DNA of 64,000 nt from Desulfatiglans anilini DSM 4660 (GTDB taxonomy: Bacteria > Desulfobacterota > DSM-4660 > Desulfatiglandales > Desulfatiglandaceae), in the NCBI RefSeq assembly GCF_000422285.1, contig NZ_AULM01000002.1:310001-374000 (forward strand). Direction: 5' to 3'. The translations under genes and the position numbers were made by a program. This document shows, piece after piece, positions 1-8,928 of the stretch (position 1 is its first letter; each line of letters begins with the position of its first letter). Under the pieces are notes generated by a model. The model saw nothing but the letters and a program-made list of their open reading frames with translations, was not told the origin of the DNA and did not search any database.

Positions 1-257
1 TTGATCTTGATGACCGCCGTGATGAAGCGCAGGTCCACGGCGACCGGCTGGTGCAGGGCGAGGATCTTGAGGCATTCCTCCTCCACTTCGACCTCGATCT
101 CGTCCACTTCCCGGTCCGCTTTGATGATCTCTCGCGCCAGATCCCCGTCCCGGGTTTCGATGGCCTGGATGGCCATGCGGACCCGGTCCTCCACGAGGGC
201 CCCCAGGGTGAGGATCCGCTTTTTCAGATGTGCCAGTTCACGCTGAAAGTGCCTCAT
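1..257 (-). CDS. phoU: PhoU phosphate-signalling protein, N-terminal part (cut by window edge)
   Basis: The reverse strand reads an ATG at 255-257 and stays open to the window edge, giving about 85 residues that begin MRHFQRELAHLKKRILTLG and contain the helical PhoU repeat pattern (acidic metal-binding stretch around EVDEIEVEVEEECLKI). PhoU links the Pst transporter to the PhoR/PhoB two-component system and represses the Pho regulon when phosphate is plentiful. It lies 172 bases after pstB on the same strand, the usual last position of a pst operon. A small hairpin (GTGTGC/GCACAC, 334-351) sits in the gap. The C-terminal half is outside the window. Confidence 0.88.
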   Translation of the reverse strand, partial: MRHFQRELAHLKKRILTLGALVEDRVRMAIQAIETRDGDLAREIIKADREVDEIEVEVEEECLKILALHQPVAVDLRFITAVIKI

Positions 258-429
258 CGCCCTTCCTTTCGATCGGGTTGAATGGCCGCCGAAAAACGCC
301 CTCCCGGTGCGTCTCGCTCATCCCTTCGCTGCCGTGTGCTCACGGGCACACAGGGTTTCGCGGGATGTTGCGGGGTTCGAATCCGAACATTTTCCTCGGC
401 CTGTGAGCAGTGGGTTTTTCGACGCCCTG

Positions 430-1254
430 TCAACCGAAACGGCCAGTGATGTAATCGGAGGTCTGCTTCAGTTTGGGACGGGTGAAGATGTTTTTGGTTT
501 CGCCGAACTCGATCAGACGGCCCATGTAAAAGAAGGCGGTGCGGTCCGAGATCCTCGCGGCCTGCTGCATGTTGTGGGTGACGATGATGATCGTGTAGTC
601 CCGCTTCAGTTCGTGGACCAGTTCTTCGATCTTCTGGGTTGCAATCGGGTCCAGGGCCGATGCGGGTTCATCCATGAGGAGGACCTCGGGTTCGACGGCC
701 ATGGCGCGCGCGATGCAGAGGCGCTGCTGTTGCCCGCCCGAAAGCCCCAGGGCGGATTCGTTCAGACGGTCCTTGACCTCGTCCCAGAGCGCGGCCCCTT
801 TGAGGCTCTTCTCCACCGCCTCGGAGATCGTTATGCGGTTTTTGACGCCTTTGACCCGGAGGCCGTAGGCCACGTTTTCGAAGATCGTTTTCGGGAAGGG
901 GTTCGGCTTCTGGAACACCATCCCGATGCGCCGGCGGAGGCTGACGACATCGAGATCCGGGTGGTAGATGTCCTGACGGTCGAGCAGGATCTCCCCTTCG
1001 ACCCTCGAAGAGGGAATCAGGTCGTTCATGCGGTTCAGGCATCGCAGAAGGGTGCTTTTCCCGCACCCCGAGGGACCGATCAGGGCGGCCACCTGGTTGC
1101 TGAAAAAGTCCAGGTCGATGTGTTGCAGGGCGTGGAACGGGCCGTAGTAAAAATCGAGGCCGCGAACCTGCATCTTGACCTCTTCCTCGATGCCGGCATC
1201 CGGATCGGCGGCGGTGTTCTCGTTCGCGGCGGGGATCGTGGACATTCGGGTCAC
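430..1254 (-). CDS. pstB: Phosphate ABC transporter ATP-binding protein PstB
   Basis: Cytoplasmic ATPase of the high-affinity phosphate importer, 274 residues, close to the usual 250-280. Visible motifs: Walker [10 protein letters not shown] at about 60-68, Q-loop in [11 protein letters not shown] near 111-121, ABC signature [10 protein letters not shown] at 171-180, Walker B VLLMDEP at 191-197 and the H-loop histidine in VTHNM near 227. The SSRVEGEI and [16 protein letters not shown] stretches are typical of PstB rather than other importer ATPases. The start ATG overlaps the pstA stop by four bases, so translation is probably coupled. The N-terminal 28 residues before KMQVRGL are acidic and longer than in most homologues. 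Confidence 0.97.
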   Translation of the reverse strand: MTRMSTIPAANENTAADPDAGIEEEVKMQVRGLDFYYGPFHALQHIDLDFFSNQVAALIGPSGCGKSTLLRCLNRMNDLIPSSRVEGEILLDRQDIYHPDLDVVSLRRRIGMVFQKPNPFPKTIFENVAYGLRVKGVKNRITISEAVEKSLKGAALWDEVKDRLNESALGLSGGQQQRLCIARAMAVEPEVLLMDEPASALDPIATQKIEELVHELKRDYTIIIVTHNMQQAARISDRTAFFYMGRLIEFGETKNIFTRPKLKQTSDYITGRFG

Positions 1255-2153
1255 CTCTTCCTTTGGAGTCTTGCGCGGTAGATGATCGCCACCAGGTTCA
1301 GGCCCAGGACGAGGGTGATCAGAACGAGGGCCGTCCCATACTGAAGCGGGCGGGTCTGCTCGATTTCCGTCCCCGCGGTGGCCAGGACGTAGATGTGGTA
1401 GGGGAGGGCCATGATCTCGTCGAAGACCGAAGAGGGCATCGACGGAGTGAAAAAGACGGCCGCGGTGAACATGATCGGGGCGGTTTCACCCGCAGCCCGG
1501 CTGAGGCCCAGGATGGCTCCGGTCAATATGCCCGGCAGGGCCGCCGGCAGCACGACCTTCGATATGGTCTGCCACTTGGTGGCACCGAGCCCCAGGGACG
1601 CCTCCCGGTAGGTCTGGGGAACGGCCTTGAGGGCTTCTTCCGCCGATCCGATGATGACCGGCAGGGTCAGGGCCGCCAGCGTCAGAGAGCCGGCCAGGAT
1701 GCTGACGCCCATCTTGAGATAGACGACGAAAAAGGCGAGCCCGAAGAGGCCGAAGACGACCGACGGAACCCCGGCCAGGTTGTTGATTCCCAGGCGGATG
1801 ATCCGCATCGCCCGTCCGGGTTTGGCGTATTCATGCAGGTAGATGGCCGAGGCGACGCCGATTGGAAGGGCGATCACGATGGCGCCGACGCTGAGGCAGA
1901 GGGTGCCGACGATGCAGGGGAGGATGCCGCCCCGCGTCATCGAATCGATGGGCGGCTGCGTGAGGAAGGTCCAGTTGATGGCCTTCCAGCCGTTTTTGAC
2001 CAGGAAGAAGACCACCACGAGCAGCGCGAGGCCGTTGATCAGGGCGGCGCCGCGAAAGAGCCAGAACATGGTGCTCTGGACGAATCGTCTCTTCAGGGAC
2101 AGGCGGCTGTCGGCCCGGGGGTCCAAGGTTGTTCCGGGATGTTTCTGCATCAA
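1251..2153 (-). CDS. pstA: Phosphate ABC transporter permease PstA
   Basis: Inner-membrane permease, 300 residues, with about six hydrophobic helices. The first is near residues 30-55 ([20 protein letters not shown]). The conserved cytoplasmic EAA-type loop is visible as [22 protein letters not shown], followed by [25 protein letters not shown], which is typical of PstA/PstC. Together with PstC it forms the phosphate pore energised by PstB. It overlaps pstC and pstB by ATGA at both ends, consistent with a single polycistronic message controlled from the pstS promoter. Confidence 0.96.
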   Translation of the reverse strand: MMQKHPGTTLDPRADSRLSLKRRFVQSTMFWLFRGAALINGLALLVVVFFLVKNGWKAINWTFLTQPPIDSMTRGGILPCIVGTLCLSVGAIVIALPIGVASAIYLHEYAKPGRAMRIIRLGINNLAGVPSVVFGLFGLAFFVVYLKMGVSILAGSLTLAALTLPVIIGSAEEALKAVPQTYREASLGLGATKWQTISKVVLPAALPGILTGAILGLSRAAGETAPIMFTAAVFFTPSMPSSVFDEIMALPYHIYVLATAGTEIEQTRPLQYGTALVLITLVLGLNLVAIIYRARLQRKR

Positions 2154-3085
2154 AGTGTCGCGGCTCCGGTCTGTTTGTAGCGATGGGCGACATGGTCGGC
2201 GATCAGGTTGAAAAGGAGCGTGAACAGGAAAAGGACGACGCCGGTCGCAAACAGGGCATAGTAATGGTCGCCCCGGAACGGGGCCTCGGCCATCTCGGCC
2301 GCGATGCTGGCGGGCATGGGCCGCACGGGGTCGAAAAGGGAGGTCGGGATCATGGCCGCCCCGCCGGCAACCATCAGGACCACCATAGTTTCCCCGATCG
2401 CCCGCGACATTCCTAGGATCACCGCCGTGGATATCCCTGAGAGGGAGGCGGGGATGATCACCCGGGCGATGGTCTCCCAGCGGGTGGCACCCAGGGCCAG
2501 GGAGGCCTCCTTGAGTTCACGGGGCACGCTGAAGATGGCGTCCTCCGAGATGCTGCAGATGGTCGGCACCGACATGAAGGCCAGCATCAGGGAGGCGTTG
2601 AACAGATTGAGGCCTGTCGGGAGATTGAAGGTGTTCTGCAGGAACGGGGCGACGATCACCATCCCGAAAAAACCGATGACGACGGAGGGGAGCGCTGCGA
2701 GCAGTTCGACGATGGGCTTGACCCACTGCCTCAGACGGTGCGAGGCCGATTCGGCCAGATAGAGCGCCGTCATGACACCGAGGGGGATGGAGATGGCCGA
2801 GGCGACCAGGGTCACCGAAAGGGACGCGAGGATGAGGGGAAAGATCCCGAAATCCGGCGGATCCGATGTCGGGTACCAGTACCGCCCGAAAAGAAAATCG
2901 GACACCGGTACATCGCGGAAAAGCGGCACGCCCTCGGCGAAGAGAAACAGCATGATGAAGGACAGCGTGGCGATGGAGGCGAGTGCGGTCAGAAAGAAGA
3001 AGACACGGATCGCACGTTCTTTGCGCTGCCTGGCAGAACCGGTGTGGCTGGGATCGGGCTTTGCCATCATAGGGGAACCGTTCAT
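2150..3085 (-). CDS. pstC: Phosphate ABC transporter permease PstC
   Basis: Second permease of the Pst importer, 311 residues. It has a cytoplasmic basic N-terminus, then helices beginning with VFFFLTALASIATLSFIMLF. The permease loop appears as ELKEASLALGATRWETIARVIIPASLSGISTAV, and the block AIGETMVVLMVAGGAAMIP is characteristic of PstC. The ATG at 3085 has only a weak ribosome site; a second ATG pair about 15 bases downstream (reading MMAKPD) is an alternative start. A gap of 126 bases separates it from pstS, without an obvious terminator, so it is probably cotranscribed with pstS. Confidence 0.95.
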   Translation of the reverse strand: MNGSPMMAKPDPSHTGSARQRKERAIRVFFFLTALASIATLSFIMLFLFAEGVPLFRDVPVSDFLFGRYWYPTSDPPDFGIFPLILASLSVTLVASAISIPLGVMTALYLAESASHRLRQWVKPIVELLAALPSVVIGFFGMVIVAPFLQNTFNLPTGLNLFNASLMLAFMSVPTICSISEDAIFSVPRELKEASLALGATRWETIARVIIPASLSGISTAVILGMSRAIGETMVVLMVAGGAAMIPTSLFDPVRPMPASIAAEMAEAPFRGDHYYALFATGVVLFLFTLLFNLIADHVAHRYKQTGAATL

Positions 3086-3211
3086 ACTGCAGATCGCGGC
3101 GGTAGGTCGATTTCACCAATGGGGCCGCATCGTCCGAAGAGAAGCGGCACAGGACGCACCCCAAACCGGTGCGTCCTGCCGCCGTGTCAGATGATGGTGC
3201 ATTCGGGCCGG

Positions 3212-4030
3212 TCAATAAAGCGGAACGAACCCGGCATCTTTGACGTATTTCTGTCCCTTTTCGGGATGCAGGACGAAATTGATGAAGTCGAGGGTGTCGC
3301 CCACAGGCCATCCCTGGGTAAACATGTAAAGGGCGCGGCTGATCGGATAGGTCCCGTTCAGGGTGCTTTCGGGTGTGCCGGCGACGCGGTCGACCATCAG
3401 GGCCTTGACGCTTCCGTCGATGTATCCGATGCCGATGTATCCGATGGCGTTCGGGTTTTTGGAGACCGCCTGGACGATGGCGCCGTTCGAGGCCTGCAGC
3501 AGGGCGGCGGGAAAGACCCGCTCCTTTTGCATGACCTTTTCTTCCCAGACCTCGTAGGTGCCCGACGAGGTGTCGCGGGAGATGACGACGATCGGCCGGT
3601 CGGGGCCGCCGATTTCACGCCAGTTCTTGATCTTGCCCATATAGATGTCCTTGAGCTGCATGAGGGTGATGTTGGCGATGGGGTTGCCAGTGTGCACCAC
3701 GGGGACGATGCAGTCATAGGCCACCGCGAAGGGAACCGGGTAACGGCCCTTTTCCACGGCGAGCTTGACTTCTTTGTCCTTGATGAACCGGGAGCTGTTG
3801 GCGATGTCGGTGGACCCGTCGATCAGGGCCTTGATCCCGTTGCCGGACCCGCCCCCGGACAGGGAGATTTTCACGTCCGGGAACTGCTGCATGTACGCCT
3901 CGGACACCTTCTGGGCGACGGGCAGGACGGTGGTGGATCCCTTGATGGTGATGCTGCCGGCCCATGCGGATCCCGCTATGAGGCAAAAAACTGCCAAAAA
4001 ACTCAAAATGATCACGATTTTCTGTCGCAT
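3212..4030 (-). CDS. pstS: Periplasmic phosphate-binding protein PstS
   Basis: 272 residues starting at the ATG 4028-4030, chosen because AGGAGG lies seven bases upstream and the first 25 residues form a classical Sec signal peptide (MRQKIVIILSFLAVFCLIA, cleavage near SAWA/GS). The open frame continues upstream to 4276 but that extension is low-complexity Pro/Gly-rich and not PstS-like. The mature protein shows phosphate-binding loops: ITIKGSTTVLPV, LSGGGSGNGIKALIDGSTDIANSSR and RDTSSGTYEVWE. It captures phosphate in the periplasm for PstCAB. First gene of the operon, so it should be the most highly expressed under phosphate starvation. Confidence 0.96.
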   Translation of the reverse strand: MRQKIVIILSFLAVFCLIAGSAWAGSITIKGSTTVLPVAQKVSEAYMQQFPDVKISLSGGGSGNGIKALIDGSTDIANSSRFIKDKEVKLAVEKGRYPVPFAVAYDCIVPVVHTGNPIANITLMQLKDIYMGKIKNWREIGGPDRPIVVISRDTSSGTYEVWEEKVMQKERVFPAALLQASNGAIVQAVSKNPNAIGYIGIGYIDGSVKALMVDRVAGTPESTLNGTYPISRALYMFTQGWPVGDTLDFINFVLHPEKGQKYVKDAGFVPLY

Positions 4031-4126
4031 GAATGGTCCTCCTGAAATGGGATATCGCTCCTGTGTCCTCATCGACGGCGCGGCCTCTTTGCCGCTTCCG
4101 GGATCAGGCGGCTGGCCCGGGCATCC

Positions 4127-4157
4127 GCCGCCGCCCTCCGCCTCGAGGGGCGGCGGC
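4127..4157. other. GC-rich hairpin in the pstS leader
   Basis: GCCGCCGCCCT at 4127-4137 can pair with AGGGGCGGCGGC at 4146-4157, with one bulged base and a short loop. It sits between the Pho-box repeats and the pstS ribosome site, in what would be a long untranslated leader. No U-run follows, so a simple terminator is unlikely; an attenuator or processing/stability element is possible. Confidence 0.35.
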
Positions 4158-4297
4158 AGGCACGTCGGATATTCGTTCGGCTTGAAGGTCGCCGTCCCCT
4201 GAACCGCCGCCGGGGAGCATCCGTTGGTTTTTTGAAACGCTTTGTACCGGGAGCCTGCCCGCAATCGGACGATCACCCCGTATTCAAAGCCAGATAT

Positions 4298-4324
4298 GTT
4301 AGAATTCGGTTAGCATTGGGTTAG
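4298..4324 (-). promoter_or_regulatory. Pho-box-like PhoB binding site upstream of pstS (three 11-bp direct repeats)
   Basis: On the minus strand CTAAC occurs three times at exactly 11-base steps (plus-strand GTTAG at 4298, 4309 and 4320), each followed by an A-rich four- to six-base spacer (CTAACCCAAT, CTAACCGAAT, CTAACATATC). PhoB binds tandem direct repeats with 11-base spacing, one helical turn each, upstream of pst operons. Position 268 bases before the pstS start implies a long leader. The half-site is CTAAC rather than the enterobacterial CTGTCAT, so the assignment rests on spacing and location. Confidence 0.6.
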
Positions 4325-4330
4325 GATTTC

Positions 4331-4759
4331 GTGGGAGGCCTGTTCCGCATCTCCCGTACCCCCTTTCAGTTTCGTTGCCTCCAAACGGTCTCAGAAATAA
4401 GTTTGGCCTGGGGGGAGCCCCAGGCCCTGTCCTTCCAGGGCGAGGTGTGTTGATTTGGGTGAACCCGGCCAGGAAAGAGTGATGATGGGAAAGACAATGC
4501 GTGTGCGGTGTTCGACCCGTGTTAGCCGAAGATTAAAATTCGATGAAGGCGGCACATCATGGAGAAAAATGCTGAGGGCGGATAAACCTGGACGTTGCTC
4601 CGTCGAGTGGATGCCGCAAGGGCGGGAGCCGTCATTGGTCCGGGTCCGAAGGCTGGCAGGCTTGAACTCGAGGCTGTGCGTCTCTCTCCGGCCCGGAGAG
4701 AGATGCCCGTTTGCCGGGCAGTGAAGGCCGAACTCCGCGGCGGGGTCCGCAAGAGACGG
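4331..4759. other. Non-coding region between the pst operon and pyruvate kinase, with two inverted repeats
   Basis: No convincing gene is seen. Two strong inverted repeats stand out: GGCCTGGGG/CCCCAGGCC with a four-base loop at 4405-4426, and a near-perfect 23-base palindrome at 4681-4703 with arms TCTCTCTCCGG/CCGGAGAGAGA around one base. The second lies about 60 bases past the pyk stop on the minus strand and may help end pyk transcription, although no U-run follows. Neither can be assigned a function. Confidence 0.4.
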
Positions 4760-6169
4760 CTAAAGGTATCGGACTTTGACCATATTGGTCGAACCGGGCA
4801 CCCATACCGGATGACCGGCCGTGATGACCACCAGGTCCTTTTCCCTGACGTTGCCTGAATCGAGCGCCGCAGCGGCGGCCTTGTCGAACATGTCGTCGGT
4901 GTCGGAAGGCCTTGCGACCAGGATCGGGAGGCAGCCCCAGCAGAGGGTGAGTCTCCTGACGGTCTCCTCGGAGGGGGAGACCGCGATCAGGTGGTTTCTG
5001 GGGCGGAAACTCGAGATGAGGCGTGCGGTCTGGCCGGACCGGGTAGGTGCGATGATGGCAGCGGCATGCAGCCGTTCGGCCAGGGTGCAGGAGGCATGGG
5101 CCACCGCTTCCGGGATGTCGCCGCCTACCGGGCGCTCCAGGTACCTGGCATGGGGAAAGTGGATTTCGGTCTGTTGAAGGATCTGCGCCATGAACCGGAC
5201 CGCTTCCACTGGATATCGTCCGCTGGCCGTTTCCTCCGAGAGCATGACCGCATCCGTCCCGTCCAGCACCGCATTGGCCACATCCGTCGCTTCGGCCCGT
5301 GTCGGACGGGGCGAGTCGACCATGGACCGCAGCATCTGGGTGGCGGTGATGACCGGTTTTCCCAGACGGTTGGCCTTTTCGATGATCTCTTTCTGGATCA
5401 TGGGGACTTCATAGAGCGGGATTTCCACCCCCAAATCCCCGCGCGCTACCATGACCCCGTCGGCCGCCCGCAGGATTTCGTCGATGCGCTGAACGGCCTC
5501 GTGCTTTTCGATCTTGGCGATCACAGGCGTGTCCTTGCCGGCCTGGGCGATCATCTCCCTGACCTGGTCGATCTCCTGCCGGCTCCGGACGAAGGAAAGG
5601 GCGACACAGTCGACCTCCTGCTCCAGCCCGAAGCGGAGGTCGTGTTTGTCCTTTGCGGTGATGGACGGCGTGCTGATGGTTCGGGAGGGGAGATTGACGC
5701 CCTTGTGCGAGGTCAGGATGCCTCCGGTGATGACCTCGCAGATGATTCGTGGGGGAACGACCTCCAGAACCTTGAGTTCGAGAAAGCCGTCGGCCAGCAG
5801 AATCCGGTCCCCGGGCTTCGCTTCGTCGGGCAGGGTGGGGTAGGAGATGGACACCTGGACAGCCGTTCCGTCGATCTTTTCGGAGGTGAGGATGAAGCGC
5901 TGGCCGGCCTTCAGGGTGATGCCGGGGTCCGGGATCCTGCCGACGCGGATCTTCGGTCCACCGAGGTCCTGCAGGATTCCGACGGGCTTCTTCAGTTCAG
6001 CGGATAAAGCGCGGAGGGCCTTGATCTTGGCGGCATGGTCCCTGTGGGTCCCATGCGAGAAATTCAGCCTGGCGACGCTCATGCCATTCAGAAGAAGGGC
6101 TCTCAGGATCTCGGGCGATTCGCTGGCCGGACCGATGGTGCAGACGATCTTGGTCTTCGGAAAGGGCAT
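4760..6169 (-). CDS. pyk: Pyruvate kinase
   Basis: 469 residues, the normal length for bacterial pyruvate kinase, which converts phosphoenolpyruvate and ADP to pyruvate and ATP. The start at 6167-6169 follows AAGGAACT. The frame remains open far upstream, but only from MPFPKTKIVCTIGPASES does it match the family. Visible signatures: RLNFSHGTHRDH (substrate and K+ site), LQDLGGPKIRVG, the active-site block ADGVMVARGDLGVEIP, TQMLRSM and EATDVANAVLDGTDAVMLSEETASG, and the C-terminal allosteric domain with APTRSGQTARLIS. The host also has PPDK (33101), so both directions at the PEP/pyruvate node are present. Confidence 0.97.
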   Translation of the reverse strand: MPFPKTKIVCTIGPASESPEILRALLLNGMSVARLNFSHGTHRDHAAKIKALRALSAELKKPVGILQDLGGPKIRVGRIPDPGITLKAGQRFILTSEKIDGTAVQVSISYPTLPDEAKPGDRILLADGFLELKVLEVVPPRIICEVITGGILTSHKGVNLPSRTISTPSITAKDKHDLRFGLEQEVDCVALSFVRSRQEIDQVREMIAQAGKDTPVIAKIEKHEAVQRIDEILRAADGVMVARGDLGVEIPLYEVPMIQKEIIEKANRLGKPVITATQMLRSMVDSPRPTRAEATDVANAVLDGTDAVMLSEETASGRYPVEAVRFMAQILQQTEIHFPHARYLERPVGGDIPEAVAHASCTLAERLHAAAIIAPTRSGQTARLISSFRPRNHLIAVSPSEETVRRLTLCWGCLPILVARPSDTDDMFDKAAAAALDSGNVREKDLVVITAGHPVWVPGSTNMVKVRYL

Positions 6170-6238
6170 CGGAGTTCCTTTCTTCGACGGATCACGCGGG
6201 CCGATGCTGCGGCTGAGGAAGCACGGATGGGAGACGAA

Positions 6239-6262
6239 AGAGGGGGAACGCATTCCCCCTCT
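6239..6262 (-). terminator. Probable terminator after tRNA-His
   Basis: Perfect hairpin AGAGGGGGAA / TTCCCCCTCT with a four-base loop. On the minus strand it lies 20 bases downstream of the tRNA-His 3' end and is followed by TTTCGTC, a short T-run consistent with intrinsic termination. It also sits in the 5' leader region of pyk. Confidence 0.55.
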
Positions 6263-6281
6263 GGGTGATCTGAGAATATGA

Positions 6282-6358
6282 TGGGGTGAGTGAAGGGATT
6301 TGAACCCTCGACCGCTGGGGCCACAACCCAGTGCTCTGCCAGCTGAGCTACACTCACC
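6282..6358 (-). tRNA. tRNA-His (anticodon GTG)
   Basis: The reverse strand folds as a standard cloverleaf: acceptor GGTGAGTG paired with CACTCACC, D-arm GCTCAGCTGGCAGAGC, anticodon arm CTGGGTTGTGGCCCCAG with GTG at the centre, and T-arm GAGGGTTCAAATCCCTT, followed by an encoded CCA. The extra 5' G (G-1) opposite C73 is the identity mark of histidine tRNA. Confidence 0.96.
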
Positions 6359-6511
6359 ATCGACATCGACCATCCTTCTACCACAGGTGCCGGGGCCGAG
6401 GCAAGCGCAAAGTTTGATCCGGGCCTCCAGGGGACGCCCTCCTCTCTTTCCGTTGGATATCCGCGTTCCGGACTCCGGCCCCGGCAGGGGTTTTGGCCGG
6501 AGGAATGGACA

Positions 6512-6540
6512 TTGACGGATCGGAGGAGGTCTTTTATAGT
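6512..6540 (+). promoter_or_regulatory. Sigma-70-type promoter for selA
   Basis: TTGACG (6512-6517), a 17-base spacer and TATAGT (6535-6540), five of six matches in each box. It lies 35 bases before the selA start, leaving a short leader containing the AAGGAG ribosome site. Confidence 0.7.
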
Positions 6541-6574
6541 CTTCATCGACACGATCCACGAAAGGAGCGTTTGA

Positions 6575-7993
6575 GTGGGCAACGAAGACAGACAGATTTT
6601 CTTGCGGAAGATCCCCGGCGTCGATCGGCTCCTCGGAAGCGAGGAGATTCAGGGCCTGGCGCGGACCCACCCCCGGGCGCTGATTTTGAAGGCGATTCAT
6701 CAAGTTCTGGAAGATCTCCGTGCCCGGATACTCGAGGGCGGGATCGAGGACCCGAAGGATCTCGATATCGCGGCCGTTTTGACGAAGGTCCGGGAACGGG
6801 TCGAGGACCTTGCCCGGCCCAGCCTCCGGCCTGTCATCAATGCGACGGGGGTGGTGGCCCACACGAACCTCGGGCGGTCCATCCTGGCCGAACGGGTGAT
6901 CGACCGCTTCCGTTCCCTCGCCGGAGGGTACAGCAATCTCGAATACGATTTGAAGGAAGGCCGGCGCGGCAGCCGCTATGTGCACGTAGAGGGGATCCTC
7001 AGGGAGTTGACCTCGGCCGAAGCGGCCATGGTCGTGAACAACAACGCCGCGGCGGTGCTCATCGCCCTCGAGACGCTGGCCAAGGGCCGTGAAGTGATCG
7101 TCTCCCGCGGGCAGCTCGTCGAGATCGGCGGGTCGTTCCGGATCCCCGACGTCATGCGCAAGAGCGGCGCCACGATGATCGAAGTGGGAACCACCAACAA
7201 GACCCATCTGAAGGATTATGAAGAGGCGATCCGCCCCGAGACCGCGTTGCTTTTGAAGGTGCACACGAGCAATTTCCAGGTGATCGGCTTCACCAAAGAG
7301 GTCCCCCTGGCTGAACTCGCGGAGCTGGGACGCCGTTACGGGCTGCCGGTGATGGAGGACCTCGGGAGCGGCTGTTTCGTCGACCTCGACGCATTCGGGC
7401 TCTCGCGGGAGCCCACCGTCCAGGAGGTGCTCGCCCAGGGTGCGGATCTGGTGACGTTCAGCGGGGACAAGCTGCTCGGGGGGCCTCAGGCCGGGATCAT
7501 CCTGGGGCGGCGCGACCTGGTCGAGGCGATTCGGGGCAATCAGCTCAACCGGGCGCTGAGGATCGACAAGCTGACCCTTCTGGCCCTGGAGGAGACGCTC
7601 AGGCTTTACCGCGATCCCAAAGAGGCCATCCAGGAGATCCCGACGCTCCGGATGATCCTGCAGCCGCTGGAAGAGCTGCGCCGGAAGGCCCGAAGCCTGA
7701 TGGACATGATCGGCCTCGGAGAGGGGGCTGCTCTCGGGGTGAGCCTGTGCGACGGGTCGTCCAAGGTGGGCGGGGGGGCGTTGCCCCTCCTCGAATTGCC
7801 GACTTGTCTGGTCTGCCTCGATCCAGGAAAGATGACGGCGCAGTCTCTGGAAAAGGCCCTTCGCGCCTCCGACCCTCCGGTGATCGCCAGGGTGGAGCAC
7901 GAGCGGGTCATGCTGGATGTGCGGACGATTCAGACGGGGGAGATGACGATCGTCGCCCAAACCATCCACCGGATAGCACGCGGGATGCGGTGA
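6575..7993 (+). CDS. selA: L-seryl-tRNA(Sec) selenium transferase SelA
   Basis: 472 residues. SelA is a PLP enzyme that converts Ser-tRNA(Sec) to Sec-tRNA(Sec) with selenophosphate. The GTG start is supported by AAAGGAG eight bases upstream. Family features: N-terminal helical region (IPGVDRLLGSEEI), RPVINATGVVAHTNLGRS, YSNLEYDLKEGRRGSRY, the NNNAAAVLIAL cofactor loop and the PLP-lysine block FSGDKLLGGPQAG (Lys299). Presence of selA implies that the genome decodes UGA as selenocysteine somewhere. selB, selC and selD are not in this window, and no nearby gene needs a recoded UGA. It is transcribed alone between tRNA-His and the HU gene. Confidence 0.96.
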   Translation: MGNEDRQIFLRKIPGVDRLLGSEEIQGLARTHPRALILKAIHQVLEDLRARILEGGIEDPKDLDIAAVLTKVRERVEDLARPSLRPVINATGVVAHTNLGRSILAERVIDRFRSLAGGYSNLEYDLKEGRRGSRYVHVEGILRELTSAEAAMVVNNNAAAVLIALETLAKGREVIVSRGQLVEIGGSFRIPDVMRKSGATMIEVGTTNKTHLKDYEEAIRPETALLLKVHTSNFQVIGFTKEVPLAELAELGRRYGLPVMEDLGSGCFVDLDAFGLSREPTVQEVLAQGADLVTFSGDKLLGGPQAGIILGRRDLVEAIRGNQLNRALRIDKLTLLALEETLRLYRDPKEAIQEIPTLRMILQPLEELRRKARSLMDMIGLGEGAALGVSLCDGSSKVGGGALPLLELPTCLVCLDPGKMTAQSLEKALRASDPPVIARVEHERVMLDVRTIQTGEMTIVAQTIHRIARGMR

Positions 7994-8032
7994 GGGAGAA
8001 GAGGGCGCGGGTCTTCATCGAAAAGCGACCAC

Positions 8033-8066
8033 AAAAAAAGCGGGTCTGAAAACCCGCTTTTTTTTT
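8033..8066. terminator. Bidirectional intrinsic terminator between selA and hup
   Basis: A-run, stem AAGCGGGT/ACCCGCTT with a six-base loop, then nine T residues. The symmetrical A and T tracts allow it to stop both selA (plus) and the convergent HU gene (minus). Confidence 0.9.
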
Positions 8067-8084
8067 GGAGATATGTCGATATGT

Positions 8085-8354
8085 TTAAACGCTTTCTTTG
8101 AGGGCCTTTCCGGGTCGGAATTTAACCACATTCTTTGCCTTGATATTGATGGTTTTTCCTGTCTGGGGATTTCTGCCTTTCCGTGCTTTTCTCTTGGCGA
8201 CCACAAAAGAACCAAACCCAGCGAGAGCCAGTTTCTTGTCTTTTTTGAGGGTCTTCTTGGCGACATCGATGAATGAGTTGAGTGCTTTTTCAGCGTCTGA
8301 CTTCGATAGCTGGGAATTCTTGGCGATTTCTGCCACTAACTCGGCCTTTGTCAT
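8085..8354 (-). CDS. hup: HU-family DNA-binding protein
   Basis: 89 residues, the standard HU length. HU is a homodimeric nucleoid protein that bends DNA. The sequence shows the N-terminal helices (MTKAELVAEIAKNSQLSKSDAEKAL), the saddle strand LALAGFGSFVVAKRKAR, and the beta-arm core GRNPQTGKTINIKAKNVVKF with the DNA-intercalating proline in RNPQTG. The C-terminus KALKESV is typical. Ribosome site GAAGGGGGG lies before the ATG, and a TATACT -10-like hexamer occurs at 8407-8412 on the minus strand. Single-gene unit. Confidence 0.95.
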   Translation of the reverse strand: MTKAELVAEIAKNSQLSKSDAEKALNSFIDVAKKTLKKDKKLALAGFGSFVVAKRKARKGRNPQTGKTINIKAKNVVKFRPGKALKESV

Positions 8355-8777
8355 GGTGTCCCCCCTTCTGTGTCGCTGATCGGGTTTCGAAAGATCATTC
8401 TTCCTCAGTATAGCTTCTTCCTTTCTCTTTCCCCCCTTTCATCCCCAGAATGATAAACGGTCCATAAAATGACGGATACCGCTTAAACCCACCCCATCCT
8501 CATGTCTCTGCGAAAATCGTCAGTAACAATGCTAATTTTGGCCTTTCTAGCACATGAAATACACCTTTTCAATAAAAAATAATCAAAAAGTGCCGTGAAA
8601 ACCCCTAAAAACAAGGAAAAAATTGCATTCACTCCGGGTGGGGGCTTCTGGGAGCGGGTCCGGGGATGCAACGGAGTGCGCGGCGCCCTGCCGGCGGACC
8701 CCCCGATCAGGTCATCGTCGACTATCCCTGTCTTTCGATTCCATGAGGAGGGGGGCCGGCCATCGGCTTCGCTCCGG
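8355..8777. other. AT-richer non-coding spacer between hup and the gmhA operon
   Basis: No gene is supported. The stretch 8500-8640 is clearly AT-rich compared with the surrounding DNA (for example AATAAAAAATAATCAAAAAG near 8570), while 8640-8770 returns to high GC. It should contain the hup promoter on the minus strand; the gmhA promoter follows immediately on the plus strand. Confidence 0.5.
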
Positions 8778-8806
8778 TTGACATCGCGGGCGGCAGGTCA
8801 TACATT
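8778..8806 (+). promoter_or_regulatory. Sigma-70-type promoter for the gmhA operon
   Basis: TTGACA (8778-8783), 17-base spacer, TACATT (8801-8806). It lies about 120 bases before gmhA and points into the long plus-strand gene run up to uvrB. Confidence 0.6.
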
Positions 8807-8928
8807 ATCGGTCGAATCAACCGCTTTACGGCCTTGGAAACGGATTCCCGCGGAAGTGCCGATGCGAAGACGGGCAAGGCTTTTTCCGGCTCCTGTGAAC
8901 TGAATCGAATCGAGGAAAGGGGACATCC

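Noticed and set aside
6170-7969. Minus-strand frame open from pyruvate kinase through tRNA-His and selA, as a 1069-residue fusion
   Set aside because: It crosses the tRNA-His gene and runs antisense to selA; only the part from MPFPKTK at 6169 is like pyruvate kinase.
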